Shown here in pieces: positions 47,811-55,636 of a DNA stretch of 64,000 bases. The DNA is taken from positions 620,001 to 684,000 of the forward strand of contig JADKIA010000004.1 in NCBI GenBank assembly GCA_016721465.1, written 5' to 3'. Made by a program: the position numbers and the translations under genes. This DNA is from Ideonella sp. (GTDB taxonomy: Bacteria > Pseudomonadota > Gammaproteobacteria > Burkholderiales > Burkholderiaceae_C). Numbering within the stretch: position 1 is the stretch's first letter; each line of letters starts with the position of its first letter. A model generated the notes under the pieces. The model was not told the DNA's origin, made no database searches, and saw nothing but the letters and a program-made list of their open reading frames with translations.

Positions 47811-48713
47811 TCAGCACTGCAGCACGGCATCCGCCAGCAGCGGCACCACGCTGATCGAATTGCTGGCGTGCGGCACACAGTTGGTGCTCCACACCTGGCC
47901 GACGCCGGTGGCCTTGAGCGCCTCCATCGCATCGCCGGTGAACAGCGCGTGGGTCACGGCCGCATCCACCGTGGCCGCGCCCGCCGCCAGCGCCAGCCGT
48001 GCCGCGGCCATCAGGGTGCGGCCGGTGCTGGCCATGTCGTCGATCAGCACGACGGCCCTGCCCTCGCAGCGCAGCCCGGGCGGCAAGGTGACCTGCACAT
48101 CGTGGTCGCCATGGCGCTGCTTCACGCACCACGCATGATCGGGCACCGGGCTGCAGGCGCGTGCCGCTTCACGCACCCATTGCGCGGACTCCTCGTCCGG
48201 CCCGAGCAGCAAGGGCCGCTTCACCCGTTGCGCAACCCAGGCACCCACCAGCGCCGCGGCCGACATCGACACGGCACGGCACCCCGGCATCACGTCCTGC
48301 AAGGCCGCAATGCGGTGCAGGTGCGGATCGACGGTCAGCACCGCATCGAAATGGCGTGCCAGCAAGCCGGCGACGTGGCGCTGACTGACGGCCTCGCCGG
48401 GCGAGAAAGCGATGTCCTGGCGCATGTAGGCCAGATACGGACACACCAGCACCACGCGTTGCGCGCCCAGTTCACGAGCGGCCGGCGCGGCGATCAACAG
48501 CTCCACCAGTTTTTCATTGGGCTGATGCAGACTGCGCAGCAGCACCACGCTGCGGGGCAAGGTGGCAGGCAGGCGCAACCTGAGCTCTCCGTCCGGGAAG
48601 CGATGACGCTCGATCAGCGCCAGCGGCACCTGCAGCGCGCCGGCCAAGGCCGCAGCGAAACCGCGTTCGTCGTCGAAGGCCAGCACGCAGCCGGGCGCTG
48701 TGGTGCCGATCAT
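47811..48713 (-). CDS. PRPP synthetase-like (ribose-phosphate pyrophosphokinase family) protein
   Basis: 300 residues. The PRPP loop VVLIDDMASTGRTLM (221-235) is intact. The N-half has HRFPDGELRLRLP, the FPDGE motif that contacts ribose phosphate/ATP in PRPP synthetases, and YLAYMRQDIAFSPGEAVS, the catalytic flexible-loop region. It is shorter than the housekeeping enzyme and VDPHLHRI replaces the usual VDLHADQI. It overlaps the phosphorylase gene upstream by four bases, so the two are coupled. It is probably a second, pathway-specific Prs and not the housekeeping one. Confidence 0.85.
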   Translation of the reverse strand: MIGTTAPGCVLAFDDERGFAAALAGALQVPLALIERHRFPDGELRLRLPATLPRSVVLLRSLHQPNEKLVELLIAAPAARELGAQRVVLVCPYLAYMRQDIAFSPGEAVSQRHVAGLLARHFDAVLTVDPHLHRIAALQDVMPGCRAVSMSAAALVGAWVAQRVKRPLLLGPDEESAQWVREAARACSPVPDHAWCVKQRHGDHDVQVTLPPGLRCEGRAVVLIDDMASTGRTLMAAARLALAAGAATVDAAVTHALFTGDAMEALKATGVGQVWSTNCVPHASNSISVVPLLADAVLQC

Positions 48714-50239
48714 GGGGTGGCCGCCGCCGGATCCAGCAGGTAGCCGCTGTCGCGTGCCGCCAAATCACGGGCAAAGCTCAGGTCGGCGGGGTAGCGGGCG
48801 TGGACGCGGTAGAGCGCCTGCCCTGCGGTGACCGGGTCGCCCACCTTGCGCAGCAGGTCCACCCCAGCGCCAGGGACCTGCGGCGCCCCAGCCAGGCGGG
48901 CGATGCGGGCCAGGCGCAGATTGTCGATCGCGCCGACGCTGCCGGCACCGATGGCGACCACTTCGTGCGTCAACTCACCGAGCGAGGGCCTCTCGGCGCG
49001 CCGACCCTGCGCCGAGATGATGGCCTCCATCTGCGCCAGTGCGCGGCCGGATTCGAGGATGTCGCGGGCGATCCGCCAGCCATCGCCACCGCGCACATCG
49101 GGATCGAACTCGATCACCCGGCCGGCCAGGCGCAAGGACTTCTCGCGCAGGTCGGCCGGTGCGAACGGGTCATTTCGCAGCACCTGCATCACGTCGCGGG
49201 CCTCGAGCACCGGACCGATGCCGTTGCCGATTGGCTGGCTGCCGTCCGTGATCATCACTTCCAGGTGCAGGTTGAGGATCGACGCGACGTATTCGAAGAG
49301 CTTGCGCAAGCGCTGGGCCGCCGGCATTGAGCGCACCTTGGCGGTCGGTCCGACCGGGATGTCCAGCACGAGGTGGGTGGACCCGGCCGCGATCTTCTTC
49401 GACAGGATGGAGGCCACCATCTGACCCGGCGAGTCGATGCCCAGCGGTCGCTCGACCGAAATCAGGATATCGTCGGCCGGCGACAACTCTGCCGTGCCTC
49501 CCCAGGCCAGGCAGGCGTTGGTGTCGCGAACGATCTGTTGCAGGCGCTCGATGGGCAGTTCGACCTCGGCCAGCACCTCCATGGTGTCGGCGGTGCCCGC
49601 TGGCGACGTGATGGCGCGCGACGAGGTCTTGGGGCACAGCATGCCGTGTGCGGCAACGATGGGCACCACCAGCATCGAGGTGCGGTTGCCCGGAATGCCG
49701 CCGATGCAGTGCTTGTCCACCACCGGTCCGCCACGCACGGCCCGCTGCCAGTCCAGCCTGCGCCCGCTGTCGATCATCGCTTCGGTCAGGTACAGCACCT
49801 CGTCTCGTTCGAGGTCGTAGCCGTTGGTGGCCACCACGAACGCGGCCAGCTCGATTTTCGAATAACGCGCCTGCGCCACGTCCTGGATGATGTCGTGCAG
49901 GTCCTTGCGCGACAGGCGCTCACCCACGATCTTGCGGTGCAGCGCCGACAAGGACTCCGGCGGCTCCGACGGCGACACCCGCGCGGCGTGCCCCGTCGCG
50001 ACATTCAATCGCGCGAAAGCGTCCTCGGACAAGCCCAGTTCGTCGGTCTGCACGATGGCCACGTCATCCACCACGTTGAGCACCGCGCTGATCGTCATGC
50101 CATTGGCCCGGACCATCACCTTGGACAGGGCCTGGAAGCCGGCCGCTCGCACCACGGCGCAATCGCGGTGCAGGTAGGCGACGTTCTCGCGCCAGGTGTC
50201 GATCGCCACGCGGCGGATGCGAAGGTCATGCGATTCCAT
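48710..50239 (-). CDS. AMP/thymidine phosphorylase, archaeal-type long form
   Basis: 509 residues, longer than bacterial DeoA (about 440). The extra N-terminal domain (about 1-90) and the motif VVDKHCIGGIPGNRTSMLVV fit the AMP-phosphorylase branch of the family. The Lys-His in DKHCIGG and SSRAITSPAGTADTMEVLA line the phosphate and nucleoside sites. Archaeal members split AMP with phosphate into adenine and ribose-1,5-bisphosphate; bacterial ones are often labelled thymidine phosphorylase. The product would sit next to a PRPP-making enzyme here, which suggests nucleotide recycling. The 61-base gap upstream holds no site I can name. Confidence 0.85.
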   Translation of the reverse strand: MESHDLRIRRVAIDTWRENVAYLHRDCAVVRAAGFQALSKVMVRANGMTISAVLNVVDDVAIVQTDELGLSEDAFARLNVATGHAARVSPSEPPESLSALHRKIVGERLSRKDLHDIIQDVAQARYSKIELAAFVVATNGYDLERDEVLYLTEAMIDSGRRLDWQRAVRGGPVVDKHCIGGIPGNRTSMLVVPIVAAHGMLCPKTSSRAITSPAGTADTMEVLAEVELPIERLQQIVRDTNACLAWGGTAELSPADDILISVERPLGIDSPGQMVASILSKKIAAGSTHLVLDIPVGPTAKVRSMPAAQRLRKLFEYVASILNLHLEVMITDGSQPIGNGIGPVLEARDVMQVLRNDPFAPADLREKSLRLAGRVIEFDPDVRGGDGWRIARDILESGRALAQMEAIISAQGRRAERPSLGELTHEVVAIGAGSVGAIDNLRLARIARLAGAPQVPGAGVDLLRKVGDPVTAGQALYRVHARYPADLSFARDLAARDSGYLLDPAAATP

Positions 50240-50300
50240 GGGGGAACTCTAGCCGTCCGACCCGCCGACCGTCCGCGTGACCATGCAGCGCCCGACCGTG

Positions 50301-50888
50301 CTACTTGACCTTGCCCAATGCCAGCCGGAATTCTTCCAGCTTGGCTTCATAGGCGTCGGCGTCACCGTACTCCAGGAATCGCTGGTAGCGCTCATGCGTT
50401 CCCAGGATCTTGTGGGCATGCTTGATGGGGCAGAAATACTCTTCGGTGCGGGCCACGATTTCACGCAGGTAGCCGATCAGCCCATTGGCGTATTCGCAAT
50501 AGGTGCAGTGGAACTTCTCGATGAAGTTCAGGTAGCCGAGGTGGCGGCGGTCATAGACGAGGTAGTCACTGCGGCGGACCTTGGTGATGCCGTAGATCGG
50601 AAAGCACACCCACTGGTACAGCGTGACCAACGCATCGATCACGAGCAACGGGAACGCCATGCCGTAGATGAACGGCCCCGTGATCAGGTTCTGCGGCCGG
50701 TTGGTCACCAGCCAGCGAAAGAAGTTGGTCTTGAGCTTTCGGTGGGCGTCCCTCACCGAGCGCTCGAACTCCACGCGCTTGCCCTTGATCTGGAAGAACA
50801 TCCGGCTTTCCTGCTCGTGCACGGCGTTGCGCAGCTCGTTCTCGAGCGCGGCCATCTGGGACAGGATCTGTGCGATTCGATCGTTCAT
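50301..50888 (-). CDS. conserved unknown membrane-associated protein with Cys pair
   Basis: 195 residues; I cannot name a family. Residues 1-60 form a likely coiled coil (ILSQMAALENELRNAVHEQ). One or two hydrophobic segments follow (about 71-99, FIYGMAFPLLVIDALVTLYQ). The C-half has FHCTYCEYANGLIGYLREIV and then TEEYFCPIKHAHK, so three Cys and two His that could bind metal. The ATG at 50888 is the first with sensible composition. It is probably transcribed alone; the phosphorylase lies 61 bases downstream. A 93-base gap precedes it. Confidence 0.7.
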   Translation of the reverse strand: MNDRIAQILSQMAALENELRNAVHEQESRMFFQIKGKRVEFERSVRDAHRKLKTNFFRWLVTNRPQNLITGPFIYGMAFPLLVIDALVTLYQWVCFPIYGITKVRRSDYLVYDRRHLGYLNFIEKFHCTYCEYANGLIGYLREIVARTEEYFCPIKHAHKILGTHERYQRFLEYGDADAYEAKLEEFRLALGKVK

Positions 50889-50981
50889 GGGTGGCAAGCA
50901 TAGACCGTTGGCGCCCGGGTGCCCGCCCACCGGCCGTGCGCCCACGTTGTCTCGCCATCGCTGGCGGTGAGCGCCCGTCCG

Positions 50982-52235
50982 TCAGGCGAGCAGGTCGGCG
51001 ACCTTCATGTGCGCGAGTCCGGCGCGCGCGCGGAAGGCCTGGGTGGCACGATGGTCTTCCAGCAACAGGTGGTCCACCAATGGCGTCACGCCCGTGTGGC
51101 CTGGATCGATCAGCAGCACATGGCGCTGCATGCCTTCTTCGTCCAGGCGACCCACCCAATCCATCGCCACCAGTTCGTCGAGCACGGGCTCCACCTGCAG
51201 TGGATCGACCCGCAACCTGGCGGCCAGGCCCAGCGCGGGCACGCCCGTTTCCCCGCGCTGGCGCGCCGCGTCGAACTCGCGCAGCAGCGCCACCGCGAGG
51301 GCAAATCGCTGTCCCGGGCGATCGGGGATTCGCACCACCCGCATGGCCAGGCTGGGCGCATACGCGGCGATCACGGCACCCAGCAACACGATGACCCAGC
51401 CGAGGTAGATCCACAGCAGGAAGATCGGCAAGGCGGCAAAGGCGCCATAGACCACCGAGTAGGTGGGCACGCTGGCCACGTACCAGGCCAGCAGACGCTT
51501 GGCCACTTCGAACCCGATGGACACGAACAGCCCGCCCGACCAGGCATGCACCCACCTCACATGGGTGTTGGGAACATAGCGAAACAGCGAGGCCATGCCA
51601 GCGGCCAACAGCACGAACTCGATCAGGCCCAGCAGCAGCCCCACGCCGCCGGGCAGCGTGTCGACGATGCCTTTGGACACCGAGATGGCGTAGGACGTCA
51701 TGGTCAGGCTGATGCCGAGCAGCAGCGGCCCCAAGGTCAGCGCAGCCCAGTACACCAGCACTCGCTGAGCCAGCAAGCGCGGCTTGGGCACGCGCCAGAT
51801 GCTGTTCAGCGTCCGGTCGATGGTGAACATCAGCGCCAGCGCGGTCACCAGCAGGGCCACCAGGCCCGCAGTGCCCAGCCGGTTGGCCTTGCCGGCGAAG
51901 GTGGTCAGGGCCTGGAGCACCGGGCGTGCGATGGTGTCGGGCACCAGGCTCTCCACCAGGTACTGCTGCAGCGCGACCTGGAACTTGGCGAACATCGGGA
52001 ACGCGGTGAACAGCGCCAGCATCACCGTCATCAACGGCACCAGGCTGATCACCGTGGTGAAGGTCAGGCTGCTGGCCGTGAGGCCCAGGTGATCCTCCCT
52101 GAAGCGCAGGCGCAAGGTGCGCAAGGTGTCGAACCAGGGCCAGGTGCGCAGCAGGGTTGCCAACTCAGCCACCTGCCGCTGAATGCGCGCTCGCACCAAT
52201 GCCCTGGGCGAGGTGGACGTGGGTGACGCGGACAT
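50982..52235 (-). CDS. YihY/BrkB family inner-membrane protein
   Basis: 417 residues. The membrane core (about 35-290) has family marks LTASSLTFTTVISLVPLMTV, WRVPKPRLLAQRVLVYWAAL, FRYVPNTHVRWVHAWSGGLF and YGAFAALPIFLLWIYLGW. A soluble winged-helix-like tail of about 120 residues follows. The family was once mislabelled RNase BN; its transport or envelope role is still unsettled. The ATG at 52235 is only nine bases from the divergent DUF2069 start, so either start may lie a little further in. Confidence 0.85.
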   Translation of the reverse strand: MSASPTSTSPRALVRARIQRQVAELATLLRTWPWFDTLRTLRLRFREDHLGLTASSLTFTTVISLVPLMTVMLALFTAFPMFAKFQVALQQYLVESLVPDTIARPVLQALTTFAGKANRLGTAGLVALLVTALALMFTIDRTLNSIWRVPKPRLLAQRVLVYWAALTLGPLLLGISLTMTSYAISVSKGIVDTLPGGVGLLLGLIEFVLLAAGMASLFRYVPNTHVRWVHAWSGGLFVSIGFEVAKRLLAWYVASVPTYSVVYGAFAALPIFLLWIYLGWVIVLLGAVIAAYAPSLAMRVVRIPDRPGQRFALAVALLREFDAARQRGETGVPALGLAARLRVDPLQVEPVLDELVAMDWVGRLDEEGMQRHVLLIDPGHTGVTPLVDHLLLEDHRATQAFRARAGLAHMKVADLLA

Positions 52236-52244
52236 CCGTCTATC

Positions 52245-52733
52245 ATGCCAGCCATGCCTGCCAGTGCCCCAGTCGACCCCGCCTCGCCCGATGCTGCGGC
52301 ACCCGTCGGCCTGCTCGGTTCCGCGCCGGCGGCCACCCGTGCCGACGCGGTCACCGAGCTCACCCGCGCCATAGCGGTGACCAGCCTGCTGGGCCTCATC
52401 GTGCTGGGCCTGGCCTGGGAGCTGTGGCTGGCGCCCACCGGGCAGCGCACGTTGGCGCTCAAGGTGCTGCCACTGATCATCCCGCTGGCCGGCTTGCTGA
52501 AGCATCGGCTCTACACCTACCGCTGGGTCAGCCTGATGGTGTGGTTGTATTTCATCGAAGGCACGGTGCGGGCCACCAGCGGACATGGCCCGTCCGTGCC
52601 GCTGGCCTGGATCGAGGTGCTGTTGTGCGTGTTGCTGTTCGTGGCCTGCGCGACGCATGTGCGGTGGCGCCTGCAACAGGCCAAGCACCGCGGACCCTTG
52701 CCCGCTGACCGCCAAGAGGCGTCCTCGCGATGA
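52245..52733 (+). CDS. DUF2069 membrane protein
   Basis: 162 residues with four hydrophobic segments from about residue 44. The conserved stretches are LWLAPTGQRTLALKVLPL and HRLYTYRWVSLMVWLYFIEG, then CVLLFVACATHVRWRL. DUF2069 is a proteobacterial family of unknown function. The first 40 residues are Ala/Pro-rich and may be untranslated if a later start is used. It overlaps the FAD oxidase by four bases (ATGA). Confidence 0.85.
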   Translation: MPAMPASAPVDPASPDAAAPVGLLGSAPAATRADAVTELTRAIAVTSLLGLIVLGLAWELWLAPTGQRTLALKVLPLIIPLAGLLKHRLYTYRWVSLMVWLYFIEGTVRATSGHGPSVPLAWIEVLLCVLLFVACATHVRWRLQQAKHRGPLPADRQEASSR

Positions 52734-54223
52734 GCTCCGCCCAACCACCCGAGGGGACTCGTTCCGCCCCGCAAGGCCAGCGCCAAGTGCCCCTGCGTGC
52801 GCCGCCGAGGCCTGGGCAAGCCGGGCCGCTGCTGTCGGCGCTGCGCAGCGCCGTGGGAGACGCCAACGTCATGCACGGCGGCGATCTTTCGGCCTGGGAG
52901 CGCGATTGGCGCAAACGATGGAACGGCAAGGCCCTGGCGGTGGTGCGACCGGGCTCGACGGTCGAAGTGGCCGCCGTGGTGAAGCTGTGCCTGCTGCACG
53001 GTGTGTCCATCGTGCCCCAAGGGGGCAACACCGGATTGGTGGGTGGCGGTGTGCCCGACGACAGCGGTACCCAGATTCTGCTCAGCCTGCAACGCATGCA
53101 CCGCGTGCGACACGTCGACCGCGCCAACCTCACCATGACGGCGGACGCCGGCTGCGTGCTGCAAGCCCTGCAGGCCGCGGCCGACGACAACGGCCTGCTG
53201 TTTCCCCTGAGCCTGGCCGCCGAGGGCAGTTGCACCATTGGCGGCAACCTGGCCACCAATGCCGGCGGCACCCAGGTGCTGCGCTACGGCAATGCACGTG
53301 AGCTTTGCCTGGGCCTGGAAGTGGTGACCGCACAGGGCGAGATCTGGGACGGCCTCACCGGTCTGCGCAAGGACAACACCGGCTACGACCTGCGCGACCT
53401 GATGATTGGCAGCGAAGGCACGCTGGGCATCATCACCGGCGCCACGCTCAAGCTGTTCCCGCGACCGGCGGCCAGCCTCACGGCGTTGGCCATCACCCAG
53501 GACCTGGGGCAATGTGTGGCCTTGCTGGGCCTGGCCCAGGCGCGCCTGGGCGCGGGGCTCACGGGCTTCGAGGTGATGAACGCGTTTTCGCTGTCGTTGG
53601 TGAAGCAGCACTTCCCCCAACTGCAGCAGCCCTTGCCGGCCGCACCCTGGACGGTCCTGATCGAGTGCGCCGATGCCGAAGGGCAAGCCCAGGCGCGCAT
53701 GCGCTTCGAGGCCTTGCTGGAGGCCGCGCTCGAGGCCAATTTGATTGACGACGCCGTGGTGGCGGAGAGCCTGGCCCAGTCGGCGAGCCTGTGGCACCTG
53801 CGCGAGTCGATCCCGCTGGCCCAAAGCGAAGAGGGGCTGAACGTGAAGCACGACATCGCCCTGCCGGTGTCGGCCATCCCGTCCTTCTGCACACAGACCG
53901 ACGAAGCGCTGGGTCTGGCCTTCCCAGGGGCTCGCCTGGTGAACTTCGGTCACCTGGGTGACGGCAACCTGCACTACAACGTTCAATGCCCGCCTGGCGC
54001 TCAGGCCGCGGACTTCCTGGCCCGGCACGAGCACGACATCAACCGCATCGTGTTCGACGCGGTGCAAGCGGCGTCGGGCTCGATCTCGGCCGAGCATGGC
54101 ATCGGGGTGCTCAAGCGCGACGAACTCGCCTCTCGCAAGTCCCCGGTGGCCCTGCAGATGATGCGCGCCATCAAGTTGGCTTTGGACCCCCAAGGGGTGT
54201 TGAACCCGAACCGGGTGGTTTGA
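52730..54223 (+). CDS. FAD-linked hydroxyacid dehydrogenase (D-lactate / D-2-hydroxyglutarate type)
   Basis: 497 residues. The PCMH-type FAD domain has VPQGGNTGLVGGGVPD and CTIGGNLATNAGGTQVLRYG, and the C-terminal cap has NFGHLGDGNLHYNV and SGSISAEHGIGVLKRDEL. These are the GlcD/DLD/D2HGDH family hallmarks. It oxidises a D-2-hydroxyacid to the 2-oxoacid, passing electrons to quinone or an ETF. Which acid is not clear; D-2-hydroxyglutarate is attractive because two 2-oxoacid:ferredoxin oxidoreductases lie in the same region, but they are 20 kb away. Four-base overlap with DUF2069. Confidence 0.88.
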   Translation: MSSAQPPEGTRSAPQGQRQVPLRAPPRPGQAGPLLSALRSAVGDANVMHGGDLSAWERDWRKRWNGKALAVVRPGSTVEVAAVVKLCLLHGVSIVPQGGNTGLVGGGVPDDSGTQILLSLQRMHRVRHVDRANLTMTADAGCVLQALQAAADDNGLLFPLSLAAEGSCTIGGNLATNAGGTQVLRYGNARELCLGLEVVTAQGEIWDGLTGLRKDNTGYDLRDLMIGSEGTLGIITGATLKLFPRPAASLTALAITQDLGQCVALLGLAQARLGAGLTGFEVMNAFSLSLVKQHFPQLQQPLPAAPWTVLIECADAEGQAQARMRFEALLEAALEANLIDDAVVAESLAQSASLWHLRESIPLAQSEEGLNVKHDIALPVSAIPSFCTQTDEALGLAFPGARLVNFGHLGDGNLHYNVQCPPGAQAADFLARHEHDINRIVFDAVQAASGSISAEHGIGVLKRDELASRKSPVALQMMRAIKLALDPQGVLNPNRVV

Positions 54224-54241
54224 GCGCGCCCCTGCGCAAGC

Positions 54242-54724
54242 TCAGTGCGACCTGCCCTTCCAGGCCGAAGGCAGCGGCAGCGGCATCACCTCGATGCCTT
54301 CATCGGCCAACGCGGCACGCTCCTCGGGCGTGGCTTGCCCCCGGATGCCACGCGGCTCGATCTCACCGTGGTGAATGCGGCGCGCCTCTTCGGGAAACCG
54401 ATGCCCCACGTCCTCGGTCTGGCTGAGCACCTGACGCACGGCGTTCAGGAAGTGGGCTTGCATGGTGGCCTCGTTGCTCTGCGGCGACGCGACCGCCGCA
54501 GCGACGGCCTCGGGCTTCGCAGGCCCAGCGGCCCCGTCAGCGCCCACGGATCGGGCATGCGAGAGATTCAGCCTTGGCGCCGATGGCATTCGGGTGATCA
54601 GCTTGTCGGCGCACATCGGACACTCGATCAAACCACGACCGTTCTGATCCAGGAAATCGCCCTCGGACGCAAACCATCCCTCGAACAGATGTCCGTGACC
54701 ACAGCGCAGATTCAGAACCTTCAT
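54242..54724 (-). CDS. DUF1178 family zinc-ribbon-like protein
   Basis: 160 residues. The beginning MKVLNLRCGHGHLFEGWF and CPMCADKLITRMPSAP give the paired Cys of a zinc-ribbon-like fold; the C-half has EEARRIHHGEIEPRGIRG, the DUF1178 signature. Function unknown. The ATG at 54724 begins the domain; the earlier open frame is a shadow. It follows the Nudix gene after 25 bases and converges on the FAD oxidase. Confidence 0.85.
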   Translation of the reverse strand: MKVLNLRCGHGHLFEGWFASEGDFLDQNGRGLIECPMCADKLITRMPSAPRLNLSHARSVGADGAAGPAKPEAVAAAVASPQSNEATMQAHFLNAVRQVLSQTEDVGHRFPEEARRIHHGEIEPRGIRGQATPEERAALADEGIEVMPLPLPSAWKGRSH

Positions 54725-54749
54725 TCGGCCACCATTGTGCCGTCCGGCG

Positions 54750-55325
54750 TCAAACCGGCGCGCGCCAGTGCAAAGGCCAGCGACCGGCACGCCACTTTTG
54801 CAGCCAGAGCAGGCCAATGAGCGTCTTGGCGTCGGTGACCTCGCCGCGCCCGGCTGCGGCGTCCAGCTCCGCTTCGTCCAATGTGGTGACCTCGATGAAT
54901 TCACCCACATCGAGCGAGCGCGGTCCCGACCTCAGGCCACGGGCGAACCAGATCTCGATCACCTCGGTGGCATAGGCGGGCGCGTTGTGCAGCACCCCGG
55001 CGCGCGCCCATTCGGCGGCGCGGTATCCGGTCTCTTCGGCCAACTCACGCTGGGCGCAGAACTGCACACTCTCGCCAGCGTCGAGTTTGCCGGCGGGGAA
55101 CTCCAGCAGCACCGTGCCTACCGGATAGCGAAACTGCCGCTCCATCAGCAGCCGGCCATCGTCCAGAACCGGCACCACCATCACGGCGCCAGGGTGAACG
55201 ATGTACTCGCGCGTGGCCTGCGACGCATCGGGCAGGGCCACGGTGTCGCGGCGTACATCGAGCAGGCGCCCGAGAAATACCTGTTCGCCTTCGCGGCGGC
55301 GTTCGATCAGGTGGTCATCGGTCAT
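54750..55325 (-). CDS. Nudix hydrolase, ADP-ribose pyrophosphatase type
   Basis: 191 residues. The Nudix box is complete: Gly79, Glu85, Arg93-Glu94, Glu97-Glu98, Gly100 (GKLDAGESVQFCAQRELAEE). The preceding VHPGAVMVVPVL and RQFRYPVG are typical of the NudF/ADP-ribose group, which splits ADP-ribose into AMP and ribose-5-phosphate. It starts within the end of the DUF2818 gene (11-base overlap), so it belongs to the tail of the nuo operon transcript; a NAD-linked repair role beside complex I is plausible but unproven. Confidence 0.9.
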   Translation of the reverse strand: MTDDHLIERRREGEQVFLGRLLDVRRDTVALPDASQATREYIVHPGAVMVVPVLDDGRLLMERQFRYPVGTVLLEFPAGKLDAGESVQFCAQRELAEETGYRAAEWARAGVLHNAPAYATEVIEIWFARGLRSGPRSLDVGEFIEVTTLDEAELDAAAGRGEVTDAKTLIGLLWLQKWRAGRWPLHWRAPV

Positions 55326-55629
55326 GCGCGAGCGCCCCTCGGCGCAGATGACGCCAGACAAAGCCCGGAAAGGCGAAGGTGATGAACAGGCACAGCGCGA
55401 CCGTGTAGAACGGCCATCCCTGTGCATGGTGCTGCCCCGATCGCTCTTCCACCAGCATGCCCAGGGCCACCGTCAACGCGGCCAGGAGCAGCAGTTCGAT
55501 CAGGCGCCAACCCACTCCCTTGTCCGGCCGGCGCGGGCCCAGCAGCAGGATGCGCTCGTTGAAGAACGGCAGGTTGGCGGCAACGAATCCGACGCCGAGC
55601 AGCATCCAGACGGTGGCCGATGCACCCAT
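55315..55629 (-). CDS. DUF2818 membrane protein
   Basis: 104 residues with three hydrophobic segments (about 5-25, 43-60, 73-93) and the family start ATVWMLLGVGFVAANLPFFN. I know DUF2818 from Betaproteobacteria, where it sits right after nuoN, as here (seven-base gap). That fixed position suggests a small accessory or assembly role for complex I; no function has been shown that I know of. The end overlaps the Nudix start. Confidence 0.88.
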   Translation of the reverse strand: MGASATVWMLLGVGFVAANLPFFNERILLLGPRRPDKGVGWRLIELLLLAALTVALGMLVEERSGQHHAQGWPFYTVALCLFITFAFPGFVWRHLRRGALAHDR

Positions 55630-55636
55630 CGATCGG

